Shown: in pieces, positions 44,049 through 56,247 of the stretch
Layout: each line of letters opens with the position of its first letter
How positions within the stretch are numbered: position 1 is the first letter of the stretch
NCBI GenBank assembly: GCA_027924585.1
Contig: BSBM01000186.1
Coordinates: forward strand, 1,612,001-1,676,000
Source of the DNA: Larix kaempferi
Taxonomy: Eukaryota; Streptophyta; Pinopsida; Pinales; Pinaceae
Direction of reading: 5' to 3'
Length of the DNA: 64,000 nt
Position numbers and translations under genes: made by a program
Notes under the pieces: model-generated
Database searches by the model: none
What the model saw: only the letters and a program-made list of their open reading frames with translations
What the model was told of the DNA's origin: nothing

Positions 44049-47000
44049 CTACACATGCAGAAAAAACATGGGATAAGAAGCAAAAACAAGATCTAGACAC
44101 ACTAGAATAAATGCGTCACACCATAGAAAAAACACACACACCATGTACAGTATATACAAAATGACTACGCATGAAAAGTTCAGGCATAGTACGTCTTCAG
44201 GTAAATCCCATTGCGGGGTTCACCTAAAGATATTCCGTCGTAATCCTTGAGCTCCTAGGCTCCCTTTATTAAAACACGTTTAACAATGTAAGGTCTGTGC
44301 CACATGGACTTGAGCTTTCCTGCCCCTGGCTGTCGTGTTTTTGGTCATATGTAAGGACCAAATCACCCTCGTTAAAGATACGAGGTTCTACTGACTTGTC
44401 GTACTGTGCTTTGATGTGTTTCCTATGTGCCTCATTGGCAAGAGCGGCATCTCAATGAGACTCATCAAGCTTCTCTAGGTAAAGGAATAGTTCTTCCTCA
44501 GCAGTAGTGTTAGGAAGAAGTTCAATGGCAAGTTGGAGGGACGAAATCTCACACTCAATCGGTAGGACAACCTCCAATCCATACACTAGTTGGAAGGGAG
44601 TAAATATTGTGGCGGTCTTAACTGAAGTTCGGTAGGACTGTAATGCTGAAAAGAGCATATTATGCCAGTTGGACTTGTGCATACCCACCATACGTTGGAC
44701 CATAGTTTTCAAGACCTTGTTGATGGCCTCGACATGTCCATTGGACTGTGGGTAGTAGGGTGTTGATTTTTTGTGGAAAAAACCCAATCTATGGCTCAAT
44801 TATTCAACCATGTGGTTCTGAAAGTGAGAACCATGGTTGGTAACTATGGACTGAGGAACTCCAAACCGCGTTATGACATGATTGAACATGAAGAGTGTGG
44901 TGGTATTACCGTCGTTCGTGTATGTAGGAATTTCCTTGGCCTACTTTGTAAAGTAGTCCACAACTACGATAATGTAACTATGCCCCCCGATCGAGGTAGG
45001 CTTACAATGCATGAAGTCAATGCTCCATTTAGCGAAGCGGCCAACGGCAATAACCAGGTGTAATGGGGTGGGATGGGTTCTCTTTTTGGTATGAAAATGT
45101 TGACATGGAGGACATTTTTTTACGACCTCGATACAATCTTTAAAGATAGACGACCAATAATATCCTGTGTGAAGAATCTTCTGGGTTGTAGCCGTCCTAG
45201 AGAGATGACCGCCACAATCCCTAGCATGAAAATCATTTAAGACGTGTTCAACCTCGTAATGAGTCAGACAACATCGAATAATAGAATCGATACCACGGCG
45301 GTACAAAGTATCGCTCATAATTAGATAATACTTCGAATGGTGGAGTATTCGACAACGGTCATCACGAGACAATTGAGGGCTGAAATGTTGGGTTTGAAGA
45401 TATAAAGTGATATCTCCATACCACTGATCAGACATACTGATAAGAAACAATGACTCATCCGGAAAAGAGTCATTGGGCTCAGATTCTACATCGGTACGAG
45501 GAAGGTTGGAGATGAGCTCTACAAACACCAAAGACTTTTTAGCCTTGGCCTTCTTGAAAAGAAGATCAAATTCTTGCAGTATCATGATCCAACATGAATA
45601 CTTGCCCCCAAGCACCTAACGAGTCAGAATGTGATACATGGGGTTCGAATCGGCGATGATGGTGGTGGTGCAGAGCAAAATGTAATGTTAGAACTTTTGC
45701 ACAATGATAACTACCGCGAGAGCGAGCTTATGAACATGTGAATATCAAGTTTCGGTGTGAATAAGACCTTTACTGGCATAGTATATCACATTTTCTTGGG
45801 CGTTCTGGTCTTCCTGCACCAAAACCATGGCGATAGTGGTGTTGAAATCAACGAGGTATAGAATGTAATCTCGATAGTAATTCGGCAGTTGGAGCACAGG
45901 GGCATGCGTGATGGCATGTTTCAAACTATCAAAAGATTGTTGAGCTTGGTCATCCCAAATGAATGGGACGTCCTTTTTCATCAATCTCATGTAAAACCCT
46001 GTGTCTTTTACGCGAAATTACAGACAAAATGCCTTAAATAAGTTGGTCTTTCCTGTAGACTCTGAAGTTCCATAATATTAGTTGGAGGTGGAAGAGCGAC
46101 GATGGCTTCCTCCTTCAAGGGATCAATTTGGATCCAGTCTTTTGAGACAATAAACCCTAAGAGGCATTGAGACTCAACACTAAAAATACACTTCTGAGGA
46201 TTTAGATGGATATTGTACCATATGCACATGAGGAAAATAGCCGTCAGATGATCTATGTGGAACTCATGCTGCTTTGAGTGGGTAGGGAGGTCATCCAAGT
46301 AAGGTTCCACAAAGTCCTTCACATAACGGAAGGCATATGACATGGCACATTGGAATGTGGCACCAGCGTTTTTAAGACCAAACAAAAGTTTACAATATGC
46401 AAATGTTCCCCAAGGGCAGATGAATGCAGTCTTATGTTGGTTGGCAGGGTGGATATCAATCTGGTTTTATCTAGAAAATCCTTCCATAAATGAAAAGATG
46501 ACACTTCCAGTACAATTGTCGATGATCTAGTCAATAAAGGGAGTCAGGTAGTTGTCTTTAGGACAAGCTTTGTTGAGATCTCGATAATCGACACAGACAC
46601 GAATGGTACCCTACTTTTTAGCAACAGGGACAACGTTTGAGGCCCATTCTATCAATGGGACATGGTATATAAAGCTGTCCTGCAAGAGTTTGTTGATTAC
46701 TGCCTTGATCACCGCAGTCTTCCGAGGGTGTACCAGTCGTAACTTTTGGCGGTCAGGTTTGACATCAGGATATCTTTTGATTTCATGTAGATCAATGTTG
46801 GGGTCTATCCAAGGCATCTCCTCATAGGTCTAAGCGAACACGTCTCGGAATCGCTTGAATAAGGCTATGTAAGAAATGACTTCATCAAGGGAACACTTCT
46901 GGCCTAACTGAATGTGTTGCACTACACTACGAGTAACCCAAATGTCTATCAAAGTGGTAGGCTCAATGTTGGTGAGGTTGCCTTTGGAGACCGTTTTACA

Positions 47001-47912
47001 CATGAGTATCGAGGACTGAGAGCTAGATTAGACATCCGGTGTGAAGATGGTGCTAATGCTATTCTCCACAGTGTCCAAAAAGGGAAGGAAAGATGAATGA
47101 TGATGGAGGTCTTCTCACGGAGGATCATCCGCACTCATTATTTCCATAATGGACTCGTCAGAATGAAAAGTTTGTAGTAGGGGGTCGGATGATGTCCACT
47201 ATGGAGAAAAAGAAGTGGAGGACATAGCCAAGTGGTCCTCAAGTGCTGAATGGATAACCTTGTACATGATTTTAGCAGGTGACATATGCATGGTGTCTCC
47301 AATCAAGTGTGTGGTGGCTTCGTCAAGTACAACCGATGAATTAGTGGAGTTGGGGATAGATGATATCTGCGAGGAGATCATGTTCACCATGGAAACATGA
47401 TTTGGGGGATCCAAAGTAGGAAAGACGCCCATAAGGGATGAGTCCCTAATGAGGCCGACCCCCATGCTCTCATACTTTTGCGAAGATTGTCCAATTGATG
47501 AAACTTTATCGCCTGGGTGAGTAGCGGTGTCAGGTGTGCAGAAATCCAGTTGGTTGATTGTGATAATTCAGCCTTGATGGGGGAATTGTACTATGCAGAA
47601 GACAGATGATGCGACCACAGTGATGGCATAAAACAAATTATGACCAAGTAGAATGTTGTAATCCAAGAGGGCAGCGACCACTTCCACGTTAATGGTTGTG
47701 GTCTTTCCCTCCAACTCGACTTCTAAAGCTTGTAACAACCCATGAGGTTGAAAGCCACGTCCGTTGAAGGCTCTCAAAGTGGTAGGAGATTGGTTCAACT
47801 CGGGAGAGCCAATGGCTCTCCAACATGAGATTGACATGACTGACGTAGAGGCATTGATATAGGTCAAACCTGCACTTCTCCATTCGTGATCACATTGCTT
47901 TGTTGATGACAC
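44049..47912 (-). pseudogene. Tat-like Ty3/gypsy pol: protease, RT, RNase H, integrase (decayed)
   Basis: Minus strand. A retropepsin-like region (47,912-47,568) has GLLQALEVELEGKTTT and LLGHNLFYAITVVASSVF, but NAST stands where the catalytic D-G-A/S is expected. RT spans about 46,820-46,000: RLVHPRKTAVIKAVINKLL, RVCVDYRDLNKACPKDNYLT, LFGLKNAGATFQ, and YLDD near 46,290. The ordinary RNase H is seen at 45,990-45,745. Integrase (about 45,615-44,452) contains a zinc-binding HARDCGGHL...CPPCQHF region, IDFMHCKPTSIGG, and PYYPQSNGHVEAINKVLKTM. Stops and frame changes are frequent. Gag and the 5' LTR are missing; the frame ends near 47,912, next to an oppositely oriented LTR. Confidence 0.85.
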
Positions 47913-47939
47913 AAAAGGACACCATGGATTGAAGAGCTA

Positions 47940-48866
47940 GGTTGACTTAGATGACTTAGTGGTGGTAGTACACTCTTCAGCTGAGAAATTTAACTGTTTC
48001 TCCTGACTTCACCACATGTGCGCTACTCTTTCTATAGAAAACCAGTGCACAACTAAAAATATGTGCTGCTCTACTCAAGGACAACCAGCGCACAACTCAA
48101 AATATGCGCTGCTCTACTCAAGGACAATCAGCGCATACCTTTGGAAAAGTTGCAAACGCTTGTTGCAAAGCATAAAAGTTGTTCTCTGTGTGCTCCTCTT
48201 GTTGTATGAAACTCGCGCACATCTTAAGATGAATTCAAAAAATATATTAAGATTACGAATTGGGATTAGTTGAAGTTGGTTCTGCAACTTCTCCAACCTC
48301 CCAATTCAGCCACCTATCGAATCCAACTACCTACCTTATCCCATAAATACAAGGAGGTTCCATGAGAGAGGGACTGAGAAGAAAGCCCTTAAGTGCTGTT
48401 ACACTGGAGGAATTCCCAAGTCATTGTGAAGAGCAGGAGCCCAGGATCCAGTTGCAGAAGCATCTTGACTGATCAAGTATATTGTATTGATTCATGTTTC
48501 TTTGACAATAAAAAGGTGGAAATACCCTTCTTGTCCCAAATGGAATGTTTATTGGATTGTATGTTCATTTGTTTCACTATCTGATTGTAGTTGATGTTTG
48601 ATTGTTTTCAATATTCATCAGATTTATTACAGTCAAGATACATTGAGGAAGGTTTCCTTTGTGTTGCAGGTTCATCATAGTGAAAGATCAAGCGAAAGAC
48701 CAAGCGAAAGCTAAGACCAACCATCGATAAAAGGTAAATATTTCGATGTCTTGATCTCTTTCATTTGTAGAAACTAAATGCAATGAAATGAATGTATTTA
48801 CCTGTCACCCAGCCCAAGTTGGTAGTGTCTCTCCTCACTATAAGGTATAAATCCTGAACAACAGAC
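47940..48866 (+). mobile_element. Plus-strand gypsy-type 5' LTR (left end unresolved)
   Basis: This stretch precedes a primer-binding site and has LTR-like parts in order: a 43-bp tandem repeat in the upstream part (about 48,045-48,140, core CTCTACTCAAGGACAA), a TATA-like CATAAATAC at 48,342, a transcribed part with AATAAAAA at 48,507, and an end near AACAACAGAC at 48,866. No partner LTR lies in the window, so the left end is a guess; it meets the minus-strand Tat-like pol near 47,940. Confidence 0.55.
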
Positions 48867-48884
48867 TGGCGACTCCGCTGGGGA
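48867..48884 (+). other. Primer-binding site of Tat/Ogre type
   Basis: TGGCGACTCCGCTGGGGA begins with TGG (complement of a tRNA CCA end) and matches the primer site form I know from Tat/Ogre-like gypsy elements. The tRNA identity is not proved here. Confidence 0.65.
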
Positions 48885-50620
48885 GTAACCGTATGTTTTT
48901 TTGCTTTAGGAGACCTAGTTAGATTTTTCTTCCAGTCTATTTCAGTCTATTTGTTCTCTTAGAGGTGTCATAGGTCTTTATTACCTGTTCTTTCTTGCTT
49001 GATTCATCCCAGTTTGCTATTGCAAACCCTGTTTGTGTCCTTCTAAGACATGTGCACTAGTTTACCCTACTTACAGTAGTGCATCTTTCGTGATGAGTGC
49101 TAGTTTGTACACTGAATAGTAGCGCATCTTTCTAGTGTACGCTAGTTTCTGCACTGCATAGTAGTGCATTTTCCTGTCTCTTCCAGTTTTCTGTTAGGGT
49201 TTGATTTTCAGTGGTTTGATTTCATTTCCAGCCTTTTGCTTTGCTTCCCTGACTGACCCTTGAGACTTCTATGTTCTTTTGAGTCTTGTTTACCTCTATG
49301 AAGTCCTTTAGTAAGTCTTTTCTTGCTTAAGTACTTTTTTAAAGTGTCTTCACTGCTTTCTATCCCTTTTTGAAGTTTGTGCACTACTCTCTTTCAGACA
49401 TAGCTACACACTTTCGACCTAGTTGCTTGTTGCAGTCATAAAGAGCTGTGTTCTTAACGTTGTTGTTTGTGGCAACAATAGCACACTTCCACTGTGTATT
49501 ATCCTTTGCATTAGGGTTTGACCCCAAGTTTGAGTCCTTAGGGTGATTTTGAAAGGTTGCTTGGTTTAGATACTTTCTAATTATCTTTTCAGTTCAGTCC
49601 AAGTGAGTTAAAGCCTTCTACTTTAGCTTTATTTTGAGTTTGTGTGTTATTAGGGTCACTTTTTGGTTCGCTTGCCTACTCCTTTGCTTGGCTTACTGTT
49701 TTCTTAAGGTTTTGGTGCTTAGGAGCAGCCTTTTAGGTTTTCCTTTCCGTTACGAGCGTCTCTTTTCCTTGTTCCTTTTACACTTTAGTTCCAAGCCTAA
49801 AAGTTTTTCCTTTTGAAACAACTTGGTAGGTTGAGTCTGTTTCAAGTCTTTGATTTATTTGTTTGAACCATTTAAGGTGTTTGTCTTACTCACACTTTAC
49901 GTTAGGTCTTACTTTCTCTTTTACAAGTTCTTTTTCTTTTATAATTATCAGAAAAGACAAAGTGTTTTAAGTAGCTTAGTAGTAAGGTATATCATCATTT
50001 TGAAGTAGCATAGTTTGCTTTGATTTGAATTTTAAAAGAAAAATACAAAAAGAAATTTGATTTAGGATTGCCTAGTTTTTAGTTTTCGAAAGAGTATAAA
50101 CGAAAAGAAAAAGTGTTTTTTTCTGAATTTGAAAGCATTACTTTACATGCACTTTACTTTCCTGTCGAAACCATTCCACACACCGTACTACAACCCTTGA
50201 GTAAAAAGTAGCCCTTAAAAATAAATCTTAATAAAATTAACTAGCAACATTTTTCTTTTTAGGTATACACATCATCAACTACCTTAGGCTAGATTTTTGG
50301 ATTTAAATCACCTTAAACTATCTAAAACTGGCTTCATTACTCAACAATCGTAGTATGACTATCTATTAGGTAAATCCATCTCTATCAAATAGTCTTGGGA
50401 TGCTCTACTAAAACTAGAGTTAAGCATGAGGCTGTGGGAGATTGGAATTGTTGAGGATATCCCCTCACTTTCCTCTCAACCATAAACCAGAGTTGACTCG
50501 TGTACGAGGGTCCTTACTAACTTTGAGCTTTACTGCCCTACCCATGCATTTCGACTAGGCTGACGACTATCCCCCCAAGTTATTTCGTATTGGTGGTAGC
50601 CTTAGTATCATAACCTTTTA
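48885..50620 (+). other. Long leader without genes
   Basis: About 1.7 kb of T-rich sequence with no ORF of note, as in the long leaders of Tat/Ogre-like elements. Degenerate repeats of a GTAGTGCATC-type motif lie at about 49,070-49,170. It ends where the chromovirus integrase sequence begins, near 50,620, with no visible LTR boundary. Confidence 0.5.
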
Positions 50621-51239
50621 GGGCTCTACACAGGGAGAAAACATACTTGACATCGCAGACGTTTTCTTGAAGGAGATCTTTCGATTACATGGGATACCCA
50701 AGGCAATCATTTCCGATCGAGACACGAAATTCACTAGGAACTTCTGGAGAGCATTGTTCTCCAGTTTGGAGACCCAATTACAATTCAGTACCGCGTACCA
50801 TCCCCAGACCGATGGAAAAATAGAATGAGTAAACCAAATCCTTGAGGACATGTTGAGTATGTATGCCATGAACAACCCCACCAAGTGGGAAGATTATTTG
50901 CACCTAGCATAGTTTTCCTACAACAACAGATACCAAACCTCTGCCAAAATGAGCCCTTTCAGGGTACTCTACGGTAGGAAATGTCAGACACCTGTGACTT
51001 GGGATAGTCCGATAGACATACTTATGTTAGGACCCGACCTACTAAAGGACTTGGAACAACTAGTGTCCAAGGTGAAACTGAACTTGAAAGAATCACAAGA
51101 CCACCAAAATATTTATGCAGACAAGAAAAGAAAAGACAAAGACTACCAAGTCGGTGAACATGTGTTTCTAAAAATAAAGCCCAAACGAAGCTCGTTGAGC
51201 TTAGGACGTTGCGGGAAAGTAGCCCCAAGATTTTGTGGA
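50621..51239 (+). pseudogene. Chromovirus D integrase, C-terminal part (split by copia C)
   Basis: Ty3/gypsy integrase from the middle of the core domain: NILDIADVFLKEIFRLHGIP, AIISDRDTKFTRNFWRALF (second catalytic Asp), then the catalytic-Glu region STAYHPQTDGKIE-stop-VNQ, and YGRKCQTPVTW. The C-terminal part DYQVGEHVFLKIKPKR leads to the GPF/Y motif, which is cut by copia C at 51,239. Two TAG/TGA stops and the missing upstream pol show that it is dead. It is truncated at its 5' end near 50,621, next to an unrelated leader. Confidence 0.88.
51235..51239 (+). repeat. Target-site duplication of copia C, left copy
   Basis: GTGGA, repeated exactly at 57,134-57,138. Confidence 0.95.
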
Positions 51240-51943
51240 TGTTAGAACATTTTTCCACCTATGTACATTAATCATTTATTAATGATGATTAATTAGCCCA
51301 AGTGATTAATGATTACATCCCTAAGTTGATTAGATTGGTAAATGGTCAAACTGTCTTGAACTAGTTAGCAATGTGAACAAGTGCTGAGTCAAACCAGCTA
51401 AGTGGAGCGCTCCCCAGGGCAATTAATGCACTCAGAATGCCTAGAGCGCCCTCCTCAGGTCATTTAATGCACTCAGCATGCTTCTCTTCTACCTAGGGCG
51501 CATTTGCTCTCTTTGTGGACAATCTTGCCTTGTTTTGTCACATTTTTGACCAATTTTAGACTCCAAACCTCTATCCAACCAGTTTCTTCACATGTGTGAG
51601 GTCACATGGGCCTGTCCAGTCATTCCCAGCATTCACACTGCAGATTCGAACCAGTTTGGGATGGTTTGGGATATTTTGGTCAACCTAGGGGGGTTTGAGC
51701 TTTTTCTAAGCTAGATCAGTGTGAACACTCCAGATGGATTCGAATTCTTCCAGATTTGTATATATGGGTGTTCTTAACCTTTGTTAAGGTTGGACAGTTA
51801 ATAATATTGAGATTATTCACCAATTCATGTGTATTGTTCTTCATCCATTTAAATTTTTTATGCTAATTCTTGCAAATGTTGTGCAATCTTTCACCAGTGA
51901 GGAATCCACAGTAGCTAGATTCAACTGTGCTTGAGATTTTACA
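51240..51943 (+). repeat. Copia C 5' LTR (704 bp)
   Basis: TGTTAGAACATTTTTCC to GAGATTTTACA. I count five substitutions against 56,430-57,133 and no indels. The low divergence implies recent insertion. Confidence 0.97.
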
Positions 51944-51955
51944 TGGTATCAGAGC
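51944..51955 (+). other. Copia C primer-binding site (initiator Met-tRNA)
   Basis: TGGTATCAGAGC directly after the 5' LTR. Confidence 0.97.
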
Positions 51956-52218
51956 TCTTGGAGCTAGAATTCGAACCAGCAGACTGTTGTAGTGGATTGC
52001 CAGAAACAGTGGAGAAACCACATAATTCCTGAGGCCATTGCCTTGAGCTTACTGGAGAAATCTAGTGGCTCCTCTCAGGTGTGATGCTCTCCCGAATGCA
52101 CCCACTATCCATACAGGGTTCGAATCTGTGAGTGTAGATCCCTCCAGAGTGATTTGAGAGTTGTTTGCAGGTATTGGAGTTCAGCATTGTCAGCAAGTGC
52201 GAATTGCAGCAGAGGAGA

Positions 52219-55200
52219 ATGGAGCCATCTCACCCAAACGTGCTCACACCCTTCAACTATTTCGATTGGAAGGCAGAAATGGTGATTTTGCTGAGATCCA
52301 AGGGTCTCTACAGAATCACGATGGGCACTGAGGTTGAGCCAAACTCAGCTGTGGAGAAATCCAAGTTTTTTAACAGAATGGATGAGGCATTTGGCCTCCT
52401 TTGTCTCAGCATTTCGAGAGACCTCCTGTTTCATGTAGAAAGTCTAGCAACTCCAAATGAAGTGTGGCTCAAGCTTGAGACACTGTTTGGAAAGACTGAT
52501 GAGATGAGAGGCCACCAGCTCGAAAATGAGCTTGTCTCACTGAGCCCAGGGAATTTCGATTCCATCCAAGACTTCTTCACCAAGTTCAAGAACTTGGTCT
52601 TGCAGATCAGACAATGTGGCATAGAGAAGAAAGAAGAACAGTTGGTGTTGTCCATTCTCTCCAAATTGGGTTCTGAATACTCAGTTTTTGTGTCTTCCTT
52701 CAACTCCACAAGGCTCACAGTCAGAGGTTGGAAGATGCCATCCTTGGCTGACTTCATGGAGATGCTAAATCAAGAGCAAGACAAGCTGGTCTTGATGGGC
52801 TCCATCAAACAAAAAGATCAAGTTCTTGCAGCTGGAGATTCGAAATGTGGAAGAAGCAAGCAAAAACCCAGGGTTTCGAAACCTCAAGAGAAGAAGAGAA
52901 AGGATGAGAGGCCCAAATCCTCTGAGGGGGTTTTGAATCCTGTCAAGAACAAGGGAAAGAAGGCTGAGAAGACAAAATGTAGCTACTGTCAAAGAGGTTT
53001 TCATCCAGAGAGCTCATGCATGAAGAAAACCATAGACACCATGACACATCTCCTACAGAAAAATAATATTCCTCTTCCTGAAAGTTCCAAGAAGAAGGAG
53101 TGCGTTTCTGAAGACAAGGAGAGCTGCCATGCTTTGGTGGCTAGCTCATCTCATTCACCTTTGTTTATCATTGATTCAGGTGCCTCAAGGCACATGGCTT
53201 CCTCAAGAGACTCGTTTTCTGAACTTGCTCCCTACAGTGGTCTCTCAATTCGAATGGGAGATGACTCAGAAATCCCTGCTCATGGCATTGGGAAAATCTC
53301 TATGGAGAATGGCTTCTTCTCCAATGTGCTGTATGTGCCAAATCTTGCAGCAAACTTGCTCTCTGTGTATCAAATGACACATACTGGAGCAGCAAAGAAG
53401 GTGGTCTTCACTCAGGATGAAGTGGAGATATCAGAAGTTTCCACCGGGAAAATTGTTGCAAAGGGTGTTGCAGACCATGACATGAAGATGTACATGTTCT
53501 CCCACTTCCTCGAATTTTCTTCACCAAGTGTGCTGCTGTCACATGGGAATGAGACCAGCAAGCTATGGCATCAAAGGTATGGGCACCTAAACTACAGATA
53601 TCTTCAAGTTTTAAGCAAAGAAAATATGGTAGAAGGGCTGCCCCAAATCAGATTTTCGAGTGGAACATGCAAGGGTTGCATGATTGGGAAACATCCTGAA
53701 AGGAAGTATGATAAAGGTAAGGCTAGGAGGGCTGATCAACCTCTTGGGATAGTACATTATGATCTCATAGGGCCACTCCCCACTCCCTCCTATGGATGCA
53801 GCAAATATGTGCTCACCTTCATCGATGACTACTCAAGGTACTGCTGGTTATTTTTCCTTAAGCAAAAATCTGAAGTCTTTGATTGTTTCAAGATTTTTAA
53901 GAGCATGGTTGAGAACTTCAGTGGGAAGGCCATGAAGATTTTGAGGACTGATAATGGTAGAGAGTATGTCAACAACAATTTGCAGCAGCTCTGTCAAGAG
54001 CATGGCATTCAGATGCAACACTCAGTGCCCTACACACCTCAGCAAAATGGTGTTGCAGAGCGCAAAAATAGAGCACTGAAAGAGATGGCAACTTGCATGT
54101 TGCAAGCAAGGGATTTGTCTCCTAAATTATGGGCTGAAGCTATGAATTGTGCAGCATATGTTCAGAACAGGGCACCACACAAAGCATTGCAAGGAATCAC
54201 TCCATTTGAAGCTTGGATGGGCCACAAGCCAAATGTCTCACATTTCAGAATTTTTGGCTCAAGGGCTTGGGCCAGAATTCCACCGGAGAAGAGAAAGGCA
54301 TTGCAGCCCCAAAGCAAGGAGTCAATCATGGTTGGGTATGCAGAGGATTCCAAGGGCTACAAGCTCTTTGATCCATCCACTCACAAAAATTTCATTGAAA
54401 GAAGTGTCAAATTCGAAGAGGAAGAATTTTTGCAAGCTAGTGAACAAGGTGATGGGGAATGCTCATTCCCTCGTCTTGATGATGAAGTAAGTAGTGATTC
54501 ATTCTCTGATATTTCTGATTCTGATATTGCTGAAGATGATGTTGATATGGATTCTGAACATATCCCTCCCTCAAGGCCCAAGTGGGTAGAGAAAACAATT
54601 CAAAGTGCCGGAGAGCTAGTGGGAGATCCCCAAGATGCTAGGAAAACTAGATCTCAATTTCACAATTCCTTTGCATATAATAATTCTGATCTGAGTGAGG
54701 CATGTTATTTGATGGTTGGATCTGATCCAATGTCATATTCAGAAGCATGTACAGACCCAAGGTGGCAATCAGCCATGCAAGAGGAGATGAACTCACTCCA
54801 TGAGAACAAAACTTGGGATTTGGTCCCTCTTCCTCCCAAGAGGAAACTAGTGCAATGCAAGTGGATTTATAGAACCAAAATTGGATCTGATTGCTCTGAT
54901 CTGAAGTATAAGGCCAGGTTGGTGGCTAAGGGTTACTCTCAGGTCCAAGGAGTGGACTATATAGAGACATTTGCACCGGTGGCAAAGATGGACTCCATAA
55001 GACTAGTTTTGGCAATTGGGGCTTCCAAGCGATGGGAGATTCATCACATGGATGTAAAAAGTGCCTTTCTTCATGGGGATCTGAATGAGGAGATTTATAT
55101 GCAGCAGCCTGAAGGTTTTATTTCTGATCATACACTTGTTTGCAGGTTGAACAAATCACTCTACGGGCTCAAGCAAGCTCCTAGAGCATGGTATGCAAAA

Positions 55201-56247
55201 ATGGACAATTTTCTGCTATCTTTGGGGTTTGAGAGGTGTAAGTCTGATCCAAATGTGTATATGCAGCATGTTAGTGATCTGATATTGATTATTGTACTGT
55301 ATGTTGATGATCTTTTGATCACTGGTAGCTGCACCAAAGAACTTGACTCAGTTAAGAGAGCATTGCACAGTGCATTCTCCATGACCGATCTAGGATTGCT
55401 AAAACAATTTCTGGGTTTGGAGATTGATCAATCTGTGAATGGAATTTCTGTATGTCAGTCAAGGTATGCTTCAGATTTGCTGCAGAAATTTAAGATGGCT
55501 GAATGTAAGTCTGCAAAATTTCCATTTCTTTCAGGAGTTAAGCTTACAGAATGGGGTTCTTCACCACTAGTTGACAGTTCGTTGTATAGACAACTAGTTG
55601 GGAGCTTGTTGTATCTTACACACTCTCGACCAGATTTGTCTTATGCTGTTGGGGCTGTTGCAAGGCACATGCAAGAGCCTCATGAGATCCATTGGAAGGC
55701 AGCCAAGAGGATCCTTCATTATGTTCAGGGTACTAAGTCCTTTGGTATCCATTATGCTGCTGGTTCATCCCTTGAACTAGTAGGATTTACAGATTCTGAT
55801 TGGGCCGGTGATTGTATTGATCGGAAGTCAACTTCCGGTTATGTCTTTATGCTTGCACATGGACCTATATGCTGGTCAAGCAAGAAACAAAGCACTATTT
55901 CCTTATCTTCAGCTGAGGCCGAGTACAGGGGAGCAGTCAATGCAGCCACACAATGTGTTTGGTTGCAAGGTATTCTTGCAGAGTTCGGGATTGTCTTTGA
56001 TTCACCCACTATTATTTGGTGTGATAATCAAAGTACAATCAAGATTTCTACCGATCCAGTACAGAGACAGAGGACCAAGCACATAGAGATACACATGCAT
56101 TACATTCGGGGGTTGGTGCATGACCGGATCATAGCATTGCAGTATTGCCCATCCAGTGAGCAAACTGCTGATATCTTCACCAAGTGTTTTACCGAGAAGA
56201 CCTTCACTCACCTTAGATCTTTGCTTGGGGTGAGTGATGCATGGTGA
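52219..56247 (+). CDS. Copia Gag-Pol polyprotein (intact, 1,342 residues)
   Basis: The single frame encodes the particle protein and all enzymes of the element. I start it at ATG 52,219 (MEPSHPNVLTPFNYFDWKAE), the first Met in the frame; the open frame extends 54 bp further upstream only from a TTG. Domains in order: UBN2-type Gag (about 20-200); zinc knuckle CSYCQRGFHPESSC (254-267); retropepsin IIDSGASRHMAS (active Asp about 319); GAG-pre-integrase LWHQRYGHLNYRYL (about 449); integrase with Asp 515, Asp 578 and Glu 614, spacing D-62-D-35-E; RT with YKARLVAKGYSQ, HHMDVKSAFLHG and YVDD at 1028-1031; RNase H with FTDSDWAGD (about 1192) and DNQST (about 1268). NGREY replaces the common NGGEY after the second integrase Asp; the Asp itself is kept. 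No stops or frameshifts, and length is normal for the family. Confidence 0.97.
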   Translation: MEPSHPNVLTPFNYFDWKAEMVILLRSKGLYRITMGTEVEPNSAVEKSKFFNRMDEAFGLLCLSISRDLLFHVESLATPNEVWLKLETLFGKTDEMRGHQLENELVSLSPGNFDSIQDFFTKFKNLVLQIRQCGIEKKEEQLVLSILSKLGSEYSVFVSSFNSTRLTVRGWKMPSLADFMEMLNQEQDKLVLMGSIKQKDQVLAAGDSKCGRSKQKPRVSKPQEKKRKDERPKSSEGVLNPVKNKGKKAEKTKCSYCQRGFHPESSCMKKTIDTMTHLLQKNNIPLPESSKKKECVSEDKESCHALVASSSHSPLFIIDSGASRHMASSRDSFSELAPYSGLSIRMGDDSEIPAHGIGKISMENGFFSNVLYVPNLAANLLSVYQMTHTGAAKKVVFTQDEVEISEVSTGKIVAKGVADHDMKMYMFSHFLEFSSPSVLLSHGNETSKLWHQRYGHLNYRYLQVLSKENMVEGLPQIRFSSGTCKGCMIGKHPERKYDKGKARRADQPLGIVHYDLIGPLPTPSYGCSKYVLTFIDDYSRYCWLFFLKQKSEVFDCFKIFKSMVENFSGKAMKILRTDNGREYVNNNLQQLCQEHGIQMQHSVPYTPQQNGVAERKNRALKEMATCMLQARDLSPKLWAEAMNCAAYVQNRAPHKALQGITPFEAWMGHKPNVSHFRIFGSRAWARIPPEKRKALQPQSKESIMVGYAEDSKGYKLFDPSTHKNFIERSVKFEEEEFLQASEQGDGECSFPRLDDEVSSDSFSDISDSDIAEDDVDMDSEHIPPSRPKWVEKTIQSAGELVGDPQDARKTRSQFHNSFAYNNSDLSEACYLMVGSDPMSYSEACTDPRWQSAMQEEMNSLHENKTWDLVPLPPKRKLVQCKWIYRTKIGSDCSDLKYKARLVAKGYSQVQGVDYIETFAPVAKMDSIRLVLAIGASKRWEIHHMDVKSAFLHGDLNEEIYMQQPEGFISDHTLVCRLNKSLYGLKQAPRAWYAKMDNFLLSLGFERCKSDPNVYMQHVSDLILIIVLYVDDLLITGSCTKELDSVKRALHSAFSMTDLGLLKQFLGLEIDQSVNGISVCQSRYASDLLQKFKMAECKSAKFPFLSGVKLTEWGSSPLVDSSLYRQLVGSLLYLTHSRPDLSYAVGAVARHMQEPHEIHWKAAKRILHYVQGTKSFGIHYAAGSSLELVGFTDSDWAGDCIDRKSTSGYVFMLAHGPICWSSKKQSTISLSSAEAEYRGAVNAATQCVWLQGILAEFGIVFDSPTIIWCDNQSTIKISTDPVQRQRTKHIEIHMHYIRGLVHDRIIALQYCPSSEQTADIFTKCFTEKTFTHLRSLLGVSDAW

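Noticed and set aside
52165-52218. Extension of the copia C polyprotein upstream of ATG 52,219
   Set aside because: It would start with TTG. The first Met in frame, followed by a typical Gag N-terminus, is at 52,219.
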